A stretch of 64,000 nucleotides of DNA, from assembly GCF_009707465.1 (NCBI RefSeq), contig NZ_CP046120.1, positions 1,889,501 to 1,953,500 of the forward strand, in the 5' to 3' direction. Under the pieces are notes generated by a model that ran no database searches, was not told the DNA's origin, and was given only the letters and a program-made list of their open reading frames with translations. Below, piece by piece: positions 1 to 6,941 of this stretch. Each line of letters begins with the position of its first letter. Position 1 is the first letter of the stretch. The DNA is from Novosphingobium sp. Gsoil 351. GTDB taxonomy: Bacteria; Pseudomonadota; Alphaproteobacteria; Sphingomonadales; Sphingomonadaceae. Both the position numbers and the translations under genes were made by a program.

Positions 1-215
1 ACCTCGAACGGTTGGCCGTTGAGGCTCTCGACCTCGATGTGGCTCTCGTCGAGCTGGGTGACCAGCGCATGCTCGGGATCGACACCGAGATCGGGCAGGT
101 GGAGGCCGCAACTGCTGTCGCGGCCGATTTTCATTTCATCGCCGTCGACCCGCTTGGCGCGCTCGAGCTCGCCCCCGCTGGCTTTCAGGGCAATTTGGCG
201 GACAAGAAAGCTCAT
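1..215 (-). CDS. FHA-domain protein, N-terminal part (cut by window edge)
   Basis: The frame opens with ATG at 215 and runs off the left edge, so only about 71 residues are visible. They carry the core of a forkhead-associated (FHA) phosphothreonine-binding domain: Gly31-Arg32-Asp, a hydrophobic strand, His49-Ala50 and the turn Asn66-Gly67. The Ser usually found three residues before the conserved His is Asp46 here. FHA domains bind phosphothreonine partners, often Ser/Thr-kinase substrates. The gene starts 7 nt after the stop of the membrane cytochrome gene on the same strand, so it is probably co-transcribed with that gene and with the FAD/cNMP/Fe-S protein. The rest of the protein, and any effector domain, lies outside the window. 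Confidence 0.8.
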   Translation of the reverse strand, partial: MSFLVRQIALKASGGELERAKRVDGDEMKIGRDSSCGLHLPDLGVDPEHALVTQLDESHIEVESLNGQPFE

Positions 216-222
216 GCGCCGC

Positions 223-1185
223 TCACCAGTAGAAGAACACGCTGATCACGTGCGCGGTCAGCGCGGCGATCAGGGCGAAGGTTGCCGGGACGTGGATGTA
301 GAGCCAGGCCTGGAGCCAGCTCTTGAGCTGGAGATGCCTTCGCAGCTTCGCGAGCAGCGCCTCCTTCTTGGTCAGCAGCGTCTCGACGCGTTCGAACGGG
401 TCGTCGTCGGTTCGCGGGCGGAAGTTGCGCAGCCTGCGCAGCTCGGTCATCGCGATGCGGGTCAGATCGCCCGGATAGCTGTTGCGCGCGCGCTGCCAAA
501 ACGACCCCGCGAACACGTCCTCGCCCAGGCACTTTTCGACGATTGCGGCAGCCTCGGGATCGAGCGGCTGCGCCGAATCGTGGATCTGGCGGTCGAGCTG
601 CTTCATCTGCTCGATCATCACCTTCTCGGTGATCGCGCCATCCTCGTCATAACGGTTTTGCGAAAGCGCCTTTGGCAGCGTCGCGTAGACATAGATCCCG
701 AACAGTCCGGACAGGATCACGATCATCATAAGCGACCATGCCAGGGTGTGGACGTTCCAGCCGAGCTGGAAGCCGGTGTGGAGCGTCGCGATCACGATCA
801 GACTGAGTCCGAGATAGACGTGCGCGCTGGTCCAGGCCTTCAGGCTCCACCGCCCCGGAGTCATCGCCCGCTTCCGCACGCCCAGCAGCGTCAGCCACAG
901 GATCAGTCCGAAGCCGATGGTGCCCAAGGTATAGCCATACCACGACCCGCCGTTGTGACGTGGCTGGATGTCGATCAGGAAATAGGTCGCGAAGCAGATC
1001 ACGCAGATGGCGATCGCGGTCTTCCACCAGCGGCCGTTGCCGTAAGTGAGGAAGCTTTCGTGGCTGGTGACCTTGTCGCGGCGGACCCGCGGAGCCTTCG
1101 TCGGCTTGACCGTCGAGGTCGAGGCTTTGGTCGTCGCCGCGGTCTCGAAATCGCCTTGGTCGGGGTTATGCGGGATGGTCGCCAT
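223..1185 (-). CDS. Four-helix membrane b-type cytochrome (putative), 320 aa
   Basis: I do not recognise a named family. A polar N-terminus of about 50 residues is followed by hydrophobic helices at about 54-73, 84-104, 118-140, 146-169 and 292-319, with a charged cytosolic-looking stretch (about 175-285) before the last. The third and last helices each hold two histidines exactly 14 residues apart (His122/His136 and His298/His312). This is the pattern expected for two bis-histidine haems stacked across a membrane bundle. The ATG at 1185 overlaps the stop of the upstream flavoprotein by one base (TGATG), implying translational coupling. Inference: it passes electrons between the four-cluster ferredoxin domain of the upstream protein and the quinone pool or a periplasmic partner. 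Confidence 0.75.
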   Translation of the reverse strand: MATIPHNPDQGDFETAATTKASTSTVKPTKAPRVRRDKVTSHESFLTYGNGRWWKTAIAICVICFATYFLIDIQPRHNGGSWYGYTLGTIGFGLILWLTLLGVRKRAMTPGRWSLKAWTSAHVYLGLSLIVIATLHTGFQLGWNVHTLAWSLMMIVILSGLFGIYVYATLPKALSQNRYDEDGAITEKVMIEQMKQLDRQIHDSAQPLDPEAAAIVEKCLGEDVFAGSFWQRARNSYPGDLTRIAMTELRRLRNFRPRTDDDPFERVETLLTKKEALLAKLRRHLQLKSWLQAWLYIHVPATFALIAALTAHVISVFFYW

Positions 1186-3761
1186 CAGGCGCTCTCCTGT
1201 TCCAGACGGGCGACGGTTAGGAACTCGTCGGGAGCGATGCGGATCGCGGCGCCGGTCGGGCAGGCGCGCACGCAAGCCGGACCGCCGTCGATGCCGGCGC
1301 ACATGTCGCACTTGATTGCCTTCTTGCGATCGAGCGATTCGTCGATCGCCGGGTCGCCGGTGTATTTCATGTTCTTCTTGGACCACTTGTACGGCGGCTC
1401 GCCCGGTCCGGGACCGCTGCCGAAGAGCAGCCAATTGAGAAGGCTCGGCTTCTTGGGCGGAACCTTGTCCATGCGGATCACCCCGTAGGGGCAGTTGCGC
1501 TGGCAGTTGCCGCAGCCGATGCAGGTGTCGTTTATGAACACTTCGCCGTCGGGGCCACGGTGAATGGCGTTGGGCGGGCAGTCGGCCATGCAGTGCGGGT
1601 GCTCGCAGTGGCGGCACGAAGTCGGCACGTGTAGGTTGGCGAACGTTTTACCTGCCTCGCGATCGAGACGGCTCAATCCCTCGTGGCTATCGGCGCAGGC
1701 CTTTTCGCAATTGTCGCAGCCGACGCACAGCGTTTCGTCGATCAGCAGCACGTCGGTCGCCTCGCCCAGTCCCTGCGCGACGAGGAACGCGGCCTGTTCG
1801 GAATAGAGATCGACCACGCTCGAGATCGAGTCCTTTTTCGATTCGATCAGCGCGTTGGTCTGGCGCCGCAATTCCATGTCCTTGCGCGCGCGCTCGAGCA
1901 GCGCGGGCTTTCCCGCGAGCACCGCCTCGAACTTCTCGCCATCGATCTTGATGACCTCGGACTTGACCGCGGCACGCACGCTGGCGGTGCGCTGCCCGCC
2001 CGCGATCAGGGCCATCTCACCGACGTACGATCCGGCCGGCAGATAGCTAAGGAACACCGGCTTGCCGCCCACCATCTTCTCGACGATCATCGAGCCGACC
2101 CGGATCACGAAGATTTCCTTGCCCTCGTCGCCCTCGCGCAGGATCGTATCGCCGGCCTTGATCTGCATGATCTTGGCATCGTCGACCACTTCGCGGATGT
2201 CGTTCGGGGTAAGGCCCGCGCCGAACATCTGGAGTAGCTGGCGCTCGGTCGAGATACGCTCGATCGCCTTCTTGGCAGTCGGCACCTGGCTCTGCAGCTT
2301 GAGCGCGGCGTTGCGGCTGATCTCGACGCAGACTGTGTCCTCTGCGGCGACGATCGTCGCGCCTCGGCGGCGGCCAGAGATCAGGCCGACCTCGCCAAAG
2401 ATCGAACCCTTCTCGATCGGCACGACCTTCGACGTGTCGGTCGGATCGATCCGGACGTGGACCATCCCGTCGGCGATCGCGAACAGCGAGGATCCGGGAT
2501 CGTTCTTCTCGAAGATCGTCTGGCCCTTGCGGTACGAACGCATGTCCGAATCGAGCATGAACTCGCGCAACTGAAGCGTGGTCATGCTGTTGAGGATGGT
2601 GACGTTGCTCTTGAGGAACTCGAGCCAATCCTCGACCGAGCGGTTGCCCGGCAACCCGGCGAACTTGGCGTCGAGCAGCGGCTGGTCCGCCGGCTTCAGG
2701 CTGGTGTTGCCGTTGATGAATTCGACCGCGTCGTAGCCCTGGTTCATGCAATGCTTGATCAGCGGATAGCCGGCCAGCGCACCGATCACGAAGATTCCCG
2801 GCGCGGTCGATTCGAACACCGGCGACAGCGTCGGGAAGGCAAGGCGGTCCTGGCTGGCGAACTCGATCCCGCAGCCTTCGACAAACCCGCGCGGCGGGGC
2901 CGAGCCGATCCGGGCGATGATCCGGTCGCAACGGATACGCTCCTCGCCGTCGCGCGTGGTCAGCGTGATCCAGCCGGGCTCGACCTCCTTGGTCTCGGTC
3001 TCGTACATGATCGTCAGGCGGCCGGCAGCGTCGTCGTCGACCAGCGCCTTGGCGTTGGGTTCCTTGGCGGTGGCGAAGCTTTCGCGGACGTTGGTCGATT
3101 TCTGCGCGCGGTTGAGCACGGTGACGACGTTGCCCTGCACCTCGTCCTCGACCAGACCGCGCGCGTTCTCGATCCCCGCGTCGCCAGTGCCCACCACGGT
3201 GATGTGCTGGTCGACCACCACATAGGGATCGTCGAGCTGATAGGTCACGTGCGGCAGATCCCCGCCGGGGCAGCGCATCAGGTTGGGGTTGCCCTGAGTG
3301 CCGATGGCCAGAATGACGTTCTCGGCGATCACCTTCTCGCCGTTCGTCAGGGTCAGCTCATAAGGAGGGGCGTGGCGTTGCAGTTCGGTCGTAGTGGTCG
3401 ATCCGTCGCGAGCGCGGCTGACGATCTTCTGGATCGAGCCGGGGATCGCGTCGCCGGTACCCTTGATCGACTTGACTTCCGCATTGAATTTTACGTTGAC
3501 GTTGAGCTCTTTGGTCCGGTCGTTCCACTTGCCGAGGATGTCTTCGCGCTTGCCCGCGTCGAACTCCTGATCTGAGCGCAGGATCAACTGGTTGGGCGTC
3601 GCCATGACGTGCTTGCCCTTCTGATACTTGTAGATCGTATCCGAAAGGTGGTCGGTCTTTTCGAGCAGGACGTGGTTCAGGCCGAGCTTGGCCGCGTGGC
3701 TTGCGGCGGACATTCCCGCCGGCCCCGAGCCAATGATCGCTACCTTGTAGATTTCGCTCAC
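1185..3761 (-). CDS. FAD/NAD(P) oxidoreductase - double cNMP-binding - four [4Fe-4S] fusion protein, 858 aa
   Basis: A single chain joins three modules. Residues 4-355 form a two-dinucleotide-binding flavoprotein of the thioredoxin-reductase-like type, with an FAD motif GSGPAG at 11-16 and a second motif GTGDAG at 191-196. Residues about 390-505 and 515-630 are two cyclic-nucleotide-binding domains with recognisable phosphate cassettes (FGEVGL at 455-460, GEMALI at 581-586). Residues 672-845 form a DmsB/HybA-like ferredoxin domain with 16 cysteines: 679, 682, 685, 689; 716, 719, 724, 728; 747, 750, 753, 757; 818, 821, 830, 834. The start is taken as GTG 3761, directly before the FAD fold and behind a G-rich Shine-Dalgarno. 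The protein lacks a signal peptide, so it is cytoplasmic. Likely role (inference): NAD(P)H-dependent electron input to the membrane cytochrome, gated by a cyclic nucleotide or related ligand. Confidence 0.85.
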   Translation of the reverse strand: MSEIYKVAIIGSGPAGMSAASHAAKLGLNHVLLEKTDHLSDTIYKYQKGKHVMATPNQLILRSDQEFDAGKREDILGKWNDRTKELNVNVKFNAEVKSIKGTGDAIPGSIQKIVSRARDGSTTTTELQRHAPPYELTLTNGEKVIAENVILAIGTQGNPNLMRCPGGDLPHVTYQLDDPYVVVDQHITVVGTGDAGIENARGLVEDEVQGNVVTVLNRAQKSTNVRESFATAKEPNAKALVDDDAAGRLTIMYETETKEVEPGWITLTTRDGEERIRCDRIIARIGSAPPRGFVEGCGIEFASQDRLAFPTLSPVFESTAPGIFVIGALAGYPLIKHCMNQGYDAVEFINGNTSLKPADQPLLDAKFAGLPGNRSVEDWLEFLKSNVTILNSMTTLQLREFMLDSDMRSYRKGQTIFEKNDPGSSLFAIADGMVHVRIDPTDTSKVVPIEKGSIFGEVGLISGRRRGATIVAAEDTVCVEISRNAALKLQSQVPTAKKAIERISTERQLLQMFGAGLTPNDIREVVDDAKIMQIKAGDTILREGDEGKEIFVIRVGSMIVEKMVGGKPVFLSYLPAGSYVGEMALIAGGQRTASVRAAVKSEVIKIDGEKFEAVLAGKPALLERARKDMELRRQTNALIESKKDSISSVVDLYSEQAAFLVAQGLGEATDVLLIDETLCVGCDNCEKACADSHEGLSRLDREAGKTFANLHVPTSCRHCEHPHCMADCPPNAIHRGPDGEVFINDTCIGCGNCQRNCPYGVIRMDKVPPKKPSLLNWLLFGSGPGPGEPPYKWSKKNMKYTGDPAIDESLDRKKAIKCDMCAGIDGGPACVRACPTGAAIRIAPDEFLTVARLEQESA

Positions 3762-3977
3762 CGGTGCACGTCCCCCGTCGCAACAGGCCGCGGCACGCTG
3801 GTGCCGACGCCCCTGTACTTGCCTGCTGCGACCCCCGATTGACTCGACCTTAGCGAAACAAGCTACGATTTCCACCCGCTATTTTCGCTTGTCGGCCGTG
3901 AGGTTGCGAAGCGCTTGCCAGCGTCGCCGGGCGCCGCGATATGCGTGGCGCTGCGACAGCGACCGGAGGAGAGACCA

Positions 3978-5309
3978 GTGAGCAAAGCCGAAACCAGCGC
4001 CGGAGCCGTCGATGGCAACTCCGGTTCCGGGGCGTCTGGCCCTCGCGGCGGACGCATCGCCTTGGGCGCCGCGCTGGTCATCGCGCTCGCGGCGGGCGGG
4101 GTGGCGATCTGGCGCAGTCGCGAGGCGCCGCCCGCCGCGGCTCCGGCGGCTGCCGCGCAGCCCTCGGTGGACGAGGTCATCACCCAGCTCGAGGCCCGGT
4201 TGAAGACCAATCCCAACGACGCCGAGGGCTGGCGGATGCTCGGCTGGTCGTACTACCAGACCGAGCGCTATGCCGAGGCGGCGACCGCGATGAAGCGCGC
4301 GACCGTGCTCGATCCCAAGAACCCCGAATACTTCTCGATGCTGGGCGAGGCGCTGGTCCTGGCGAGCAAGGACGGCGACGGCGTCCCCCCCGACGCCGCC
4401 GCCGCGTTCGATGCGGCACTGGCGCTCGATCCCAAGGAGCCGCGCGCGCGCTATTTCCATGCCGTGCGCCTCGATCTCGACGGCAAGCACACCGAAGCGG
4501 TCGAGGAGTGGTTCGCGCTGCTCAAGGATTCGCCCGCCGACGCGCCGTGGGTCGCCGACGTGCGTGAGGTGATCGCCGCGGTCGGCAAGAAGAACAGCAT
4601 CGATGTCGCCACCCGGCTTGCCGCGATCAGCCCCGCCCCGCCCGCCAACGGCTTCAAGACCACCGGCCAGGAGATCGCCTCCGCGGGCATCCCGGGCCCG
4701 ACGCGCGACCAGATCCAGGCCGCCAGCGCGCTGCCCAAGGGCGCCCAGGACCAGATGATCCAGGGCATGGTCGATGGGCTCGAGACCAAGCTGAAGGCCA
4801 ATCCGCAGAACGCGCAAGGCTGGATCATGCTGATGCGCAGCCGGGTGCAGCTCGGCCAGCAGAAGCAGGCTGCCGAGGCGCTTCAGGGCGGCCTCGCCGC
4901 GTTCAGGAACGACGGCGCGACCAGCAGGCAGTTGCGCGAGGCGGCGGCGACGCTGGGGATCGGGGGGGCTAGCCTCGCCTTGCCGGTTCCCGGGGTTCAT
5001 GCTATCTTACCCTCGTCTTACAACATGGTGAGGGCGATGGGTATTCACGAGAAGATTGGCACGGTCGTATCGACCAAAGGCCAGGTGATCCTGCCCAAGG
5101 CGATCCGTGACAAGCGGCAGTGGGCGGCGGGGACACGGCTGACCGTGGAGGATACGCCTGATGGCGTGTTGCTCAGGGCCAGTCCCTTGTTTCCCCCAAC
5201 CACGCTCGACGAAGTTTGCGGAATGCTGAAATATGAAGGGCCTGCTCTGACCATCGAGGAGATGGACGCGGCCGTCATGCGAGAAGCGAAGCGCCGTGCG
5301 CGCCGTTGA
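3978..5309 (+). CDS. CcmI/CycH-like TPR membrane protein, frame running on into an antitoxin
   Basis: GTG 3978 follows a strong GGAGGAG and opens a protein with one N-terminal membrane helix (about residues 26-44), an Ala/Pro linker and a tetratricopeptide region like the C-terminal half of cytochrome c biogenesis factor CcmI/CycH, a periplasmic chaperone for apocytochromes. TPR-like units lie near residues 55-160 and 265-315. As sequenced, the frame continues without a stop into an AbrB-type antitoxin (443 residues in all). A run of seven G at 4962-4968 sits just before the junction; one more G would place TAG at 4970-4972 and end the protein at 331 residues, which is a natural size. I therefore think the fusion comes from a one-base deletion or sequencing error. 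No other ccm genes are in view. Confidence 0.75.
   Translation: MSKAETSAGAVDGNSGSGASGPRGGRIALGAALVIALAAGGVAIWRSREAPPAAAPAAAAQPSVDEVITQLEARLKTNPNDAEGWRMLGWSYYQTERYAEAATAMKRATVLDPKNPEYFSMLGEALVLASKDGDGVPPDAAAAFDAALALDPKEPRARYFHAVRLDLDGKHTEAVEEWFALLKDSPADAPWVADVREVIAAVGKKNSIDVATRLAAISPAPPANGFKTTGQEIASAGIPGPTRDQIQAASALPKGAQDQMIQGMVDGLETKLKANPQNAQGWIMLMRSRVQLGQQKQAAEALQGGLAAFRNDGATSRQLREAAATLGIGGASLALPVPGVHAILPSSYNMVRAMGIHEKIGTVVSTKGQVILPKAIRDKRQWAAGTRLTVEDTPDGVLLRASPLFPPTTLDEVCGMLKYEGPALTIEEMDAAVMREAKRRARR
4980..5008 (+). promoter_or_regulatory. Candidate promoter of the toxin-antitoxin pair
   Basis: TTGCCG at 4980-4985 and TATCTT at 5003-5008 are separated by 17 bases, and TG at 5000-5001 gives an extended -10 (TGCTATCTT). 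The start of the antitoxin gene lies about 30 bases downstream. It sits exactly at the join between the TPR-coding part and the antitoxin, as expected if the module carries its own promoter. This is a motif match only. Confidence 0.4.
5037..5309 (+). CDS. vapB: AbrB/MazE-type antitoxin (VapB-like)
   Basis: From ATG 5037 this is a 90-residue protein with an N-terminal swapped-hairpin DNA-binding domain of the AbrB/SpoVT class, recognised by TVVSTKGQVILPKAIR at about residues 9-24, and a C-terminal toxin-binding tail rich in Glu, Met and Arg. AGGG at 5031-5034 precedes the start closely; ATG 5025 is a second candidate. Such antitoxins neutralise the partner PIN ribonuclease and repress their own promoter. 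The reading frame is open from the upstream TPR gene, so a fused form could also exist if the sequence is correct. It overlaps the toxin gene by 14 bases, typical of a coupled toxin-antitoxin operon. Confidence 0.88.
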   Translation: MGIHEKIGTVVSTKGQVILPKAIRDKRQWAAGTRLTVEDTPDGVLLRASPLFPPTTLDEVCGMLKYEGPALTIEEMDAAVMREAKRRARR

Positions 5310-5685
5310 TACTAATGTTCTGGTAAGGCTGCTCACCCATGACGACGAAGCGCAGACGCGGATCGCCAAGCGCATCATCGCAGCCGGAGAGACGTTCGTT
5401 TTATCAACGGTTCTGCTCGAGACCGAGTGGGTACTTCGCGGTGCATATCGCTTTGCGCAGCCCGATGTGAACAGCGCTTTGCGTGCCCTGGGAGGTTTGC
5501 GAGGAGTGACCTTCGAAGCGCCCGACGTAATCGCGCAAGCGCTGGATTGGCATCAGGAAGGCATGGACTTCGCGGACGCCATCCACTTGGCGTCGGCAGG
5601 CCGCTGCGACGCATTCGTCACTTTCGACCGCAAGTTCGCCAAACGAGCAAAGACGCTCGCCGCTACGCCGATCAAGGTGCTTTGA
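5296..5685 (+). CDS. vapC: PIN-domain toxin ribonuclease (VapC-like), 129 aa
   Basis: A compact PIN-domain protein of normal VapC length. The four acidic residues that bind Mg2+ are in the expected places: Asp5 in VDTN, Glu42, Asp94 in DFADAI and Asp111 in TFDRKF. Such toxins cleave RNA, often tRNA or rRNA loops, when the antitoxin is degraded. The start is GTG 5296, inside the antitoxin reading frame, so translation is coupled. Nothing suggests inactivation. Base composition looks less extreme than in the neighbouring genes (several AT-rich codons), consistent with acquisition by transfer; I judged this by eye only. Confidence 0.9.
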   Translation: MRAVDTNVLVRLLTHDDEAQTRIAKRIIAAGETFVLSTVLLETEWVLRGAYRFAQPDVNSALRALGGLRGVTFEAPDVIAQALDWHQEGMDFADAIHLASAGRCDAFVTFDRKFAKRAKTLAATPIKVL

Positions 5686-5746
5686 CCGCCTTGTCCGTTC
5701 CCCAACCTCTGTGACATTCACGCCGCAAGCCCCCGGAATCCCGACG

Positions 5747-5762
5747 TTTACACGAAATTAAC
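5747..5762 (+). promoter_or_regulatory. Candidate CtrA-binding box upstream of ctrA
   Basis: TTTA-N7-TTAAC at 5747-5762 differs by one base from the CtrA consensus TTAA-N7-TTAAC known from Caulobacter. It lies about 90 bases before the ctrA start, a reasonable promoter position, and suggests autoregulation as in other alphaproteobacteria. A further TTAA occurs at 5787-5790 without a matching partner. Confidence 0.5.
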
Positions 5763-5851
5763 CTTTTCTCTTCAGAACTCCTGTGGTTAATGACCGGCAA
5801 GACGAGTTGACGGTTTGTTACCGGGGCAGAGATAACGGGGGGTACCGCCAC

Positions 5852-6547
5852 ATGCGTGTTTTGCTGATCGAGGACGAGCCGACCACGGCCAAGGCGATCG
5901 AGCTGATGCTCACCACCGAGGGCTTCAACGTCTATTCGACCGATCTGGGCGAAGAGGGTTTGGACCTGGGCAAGCTCTACGATTACGACATCATCCTGCT
6001 CGACCTGAACCTGCCGGACATGCACGGCTACGACGTGCTCAAGAAACTGCGCGTCGCCAAGGTGCAGACCCCGGTGCTGATCCTGTCGGGCATTTCCGAG
6101 ATGGATTCCAAGGTGCGCAGCTTCGGCTTCGGCGCCGACGACTACGTCACCAAGCCGTTCCACCGCGACGAACTGGTCGCGCGGATCCACGCGGTGGTGC
6201 GCCGTTCGAAGGGCCATTCGCAATCGGTCATCCGCACCGGCAAGCTGGCGGTCAACCTCGATGCCAAGACCGTCGAGGTCGAAAGCGCGCGGGTCCACCT
6301 GACCGGCAAGGAATACGCGATGCTCGAGCTGCTGAGCCTGCGCAAGGGCACCACGCTGACCAAGGAAATGTTCCTCAACCACCTTTACGGCGGGATGGAC
6401 GAGCCCGAACTGAAGATCATCGACGTGTTCATCTGCAAGCTGCGCAAGAAGCTGGCGATGGCGTGCGAGGGCGAGAACTACATCGAAACCGTCTGGGGCC
6501 GCGGCTACGTGCTGCGCGATCCCGAGGACCGCGCCGAAGCGGCCTGA
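5852..6547 (+). CDS. ctrA: Cell-cycle response regulator CtrA
   Basis: A 231-residue OmpR/PhoB-class response regulator. The receiver domain (1-118) has the acidic pair Glu-Asp at 7-8, phospho-acceptor Asp51 in LLDLNLPD, and the conserved Lys of DYVTKPF. The winged-helix DNA-binding domain follows (about 125-225). The strong match along the whole length, including the recognition-helix region [15 protein letters not shown], identifies the alphaproteobacterial master regulator CtrA. It ends in Ala-Ala, the C-terminal form known to allow ClpXP degradation in Caulobacter. The ATG at 5852 fits the family N-terminus ([10 protein letters not shown]). A CtrA-like box lies upstream and a terminator directly downstream, so it is a single-gene unit. 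Confidence 0.96.
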   Translation: MRVLLIEDEPTTAKAIELMLTTEGFNVYSTDLGEEGLDLGKLYDYDIILLDLNLPDMHGYDVLKKLRVAKVQTPVLILSGISEMDSKVRSFGFGADDYVTKPFHRDELVARIHAVVRRSKGHSQSVIRTGKLAVNLDAKTVEVESARVHLTGKEYAMLELLSLRKGTTLTKEMFLNHLYGGMDEPELKIIDVFICKLRKKLAMACEGENYIETVWGRGYVLRDPEDRAEAA

Positions 6548-6576
6548 TTTACCTGGCGCAAGCTACGCTACCCAGA

Positions 6577-6608
6577 ACGGCCCGTCTCGCGAGAGGCGGG
6601 CCGTTTTT
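6577..6608 (+). terminator. Rho-independent terminator after ctrA
   Basis: A 12-bp stem (6577-6588 with 6593-6604, one G-T pair) encloses a GCGA loop and is followed by five T. It lies 30 bases after the ctrA stop codon. Confidence 0.85.
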
Positions 6609-6736
6609 GGTTTGAGCCTTGCCCACTCTCGCCGGGGCGATGCGCAATCGGGCGGGAAGCCTCCCCGAACTGACCCTTGCTTTCCTCACTGACTGCTATG
6701 TTCGCCTGCGAGAGTGGACGCTTGTCCGCGATTTGC

Positions 6737-6865
6737 TTCACACGAAGTCACGAAGATGGCCTGGGCGCCGCAGGCATCTTTCGTCACGCCTCGTTGCGTT
6801 TGGCCCAACGATGGAATTTATGATGGCTTCGCCGATGGCACTACGTATTCGTGGCTTCGTGTGAA
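6737..6865. repeat. 129-bp element bounded by near-perfect inverted repeats
   Basis: TTCACACGAAGTCACGAAG at 6737-6755 reappears inverted at 6848-6865 with one mismatch. Each arm itself contains two copies of the heptamer CACGAAG or its near match. The interior shows no gene I can support. The arrangement resembles a small non-autonomous mobile or REP-derived element. It accounts for most of the 333-base gap between ctrA and the next gene. Confidence 0.6.
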
Positions 6866-6941
6866 ATCTCTTCCAACCGTGCGGCCGCGCAGGAAGGCTG
6901 CGGAATTGACCGCCGCGACCGCCGATGCCACCCCGCCAGGA

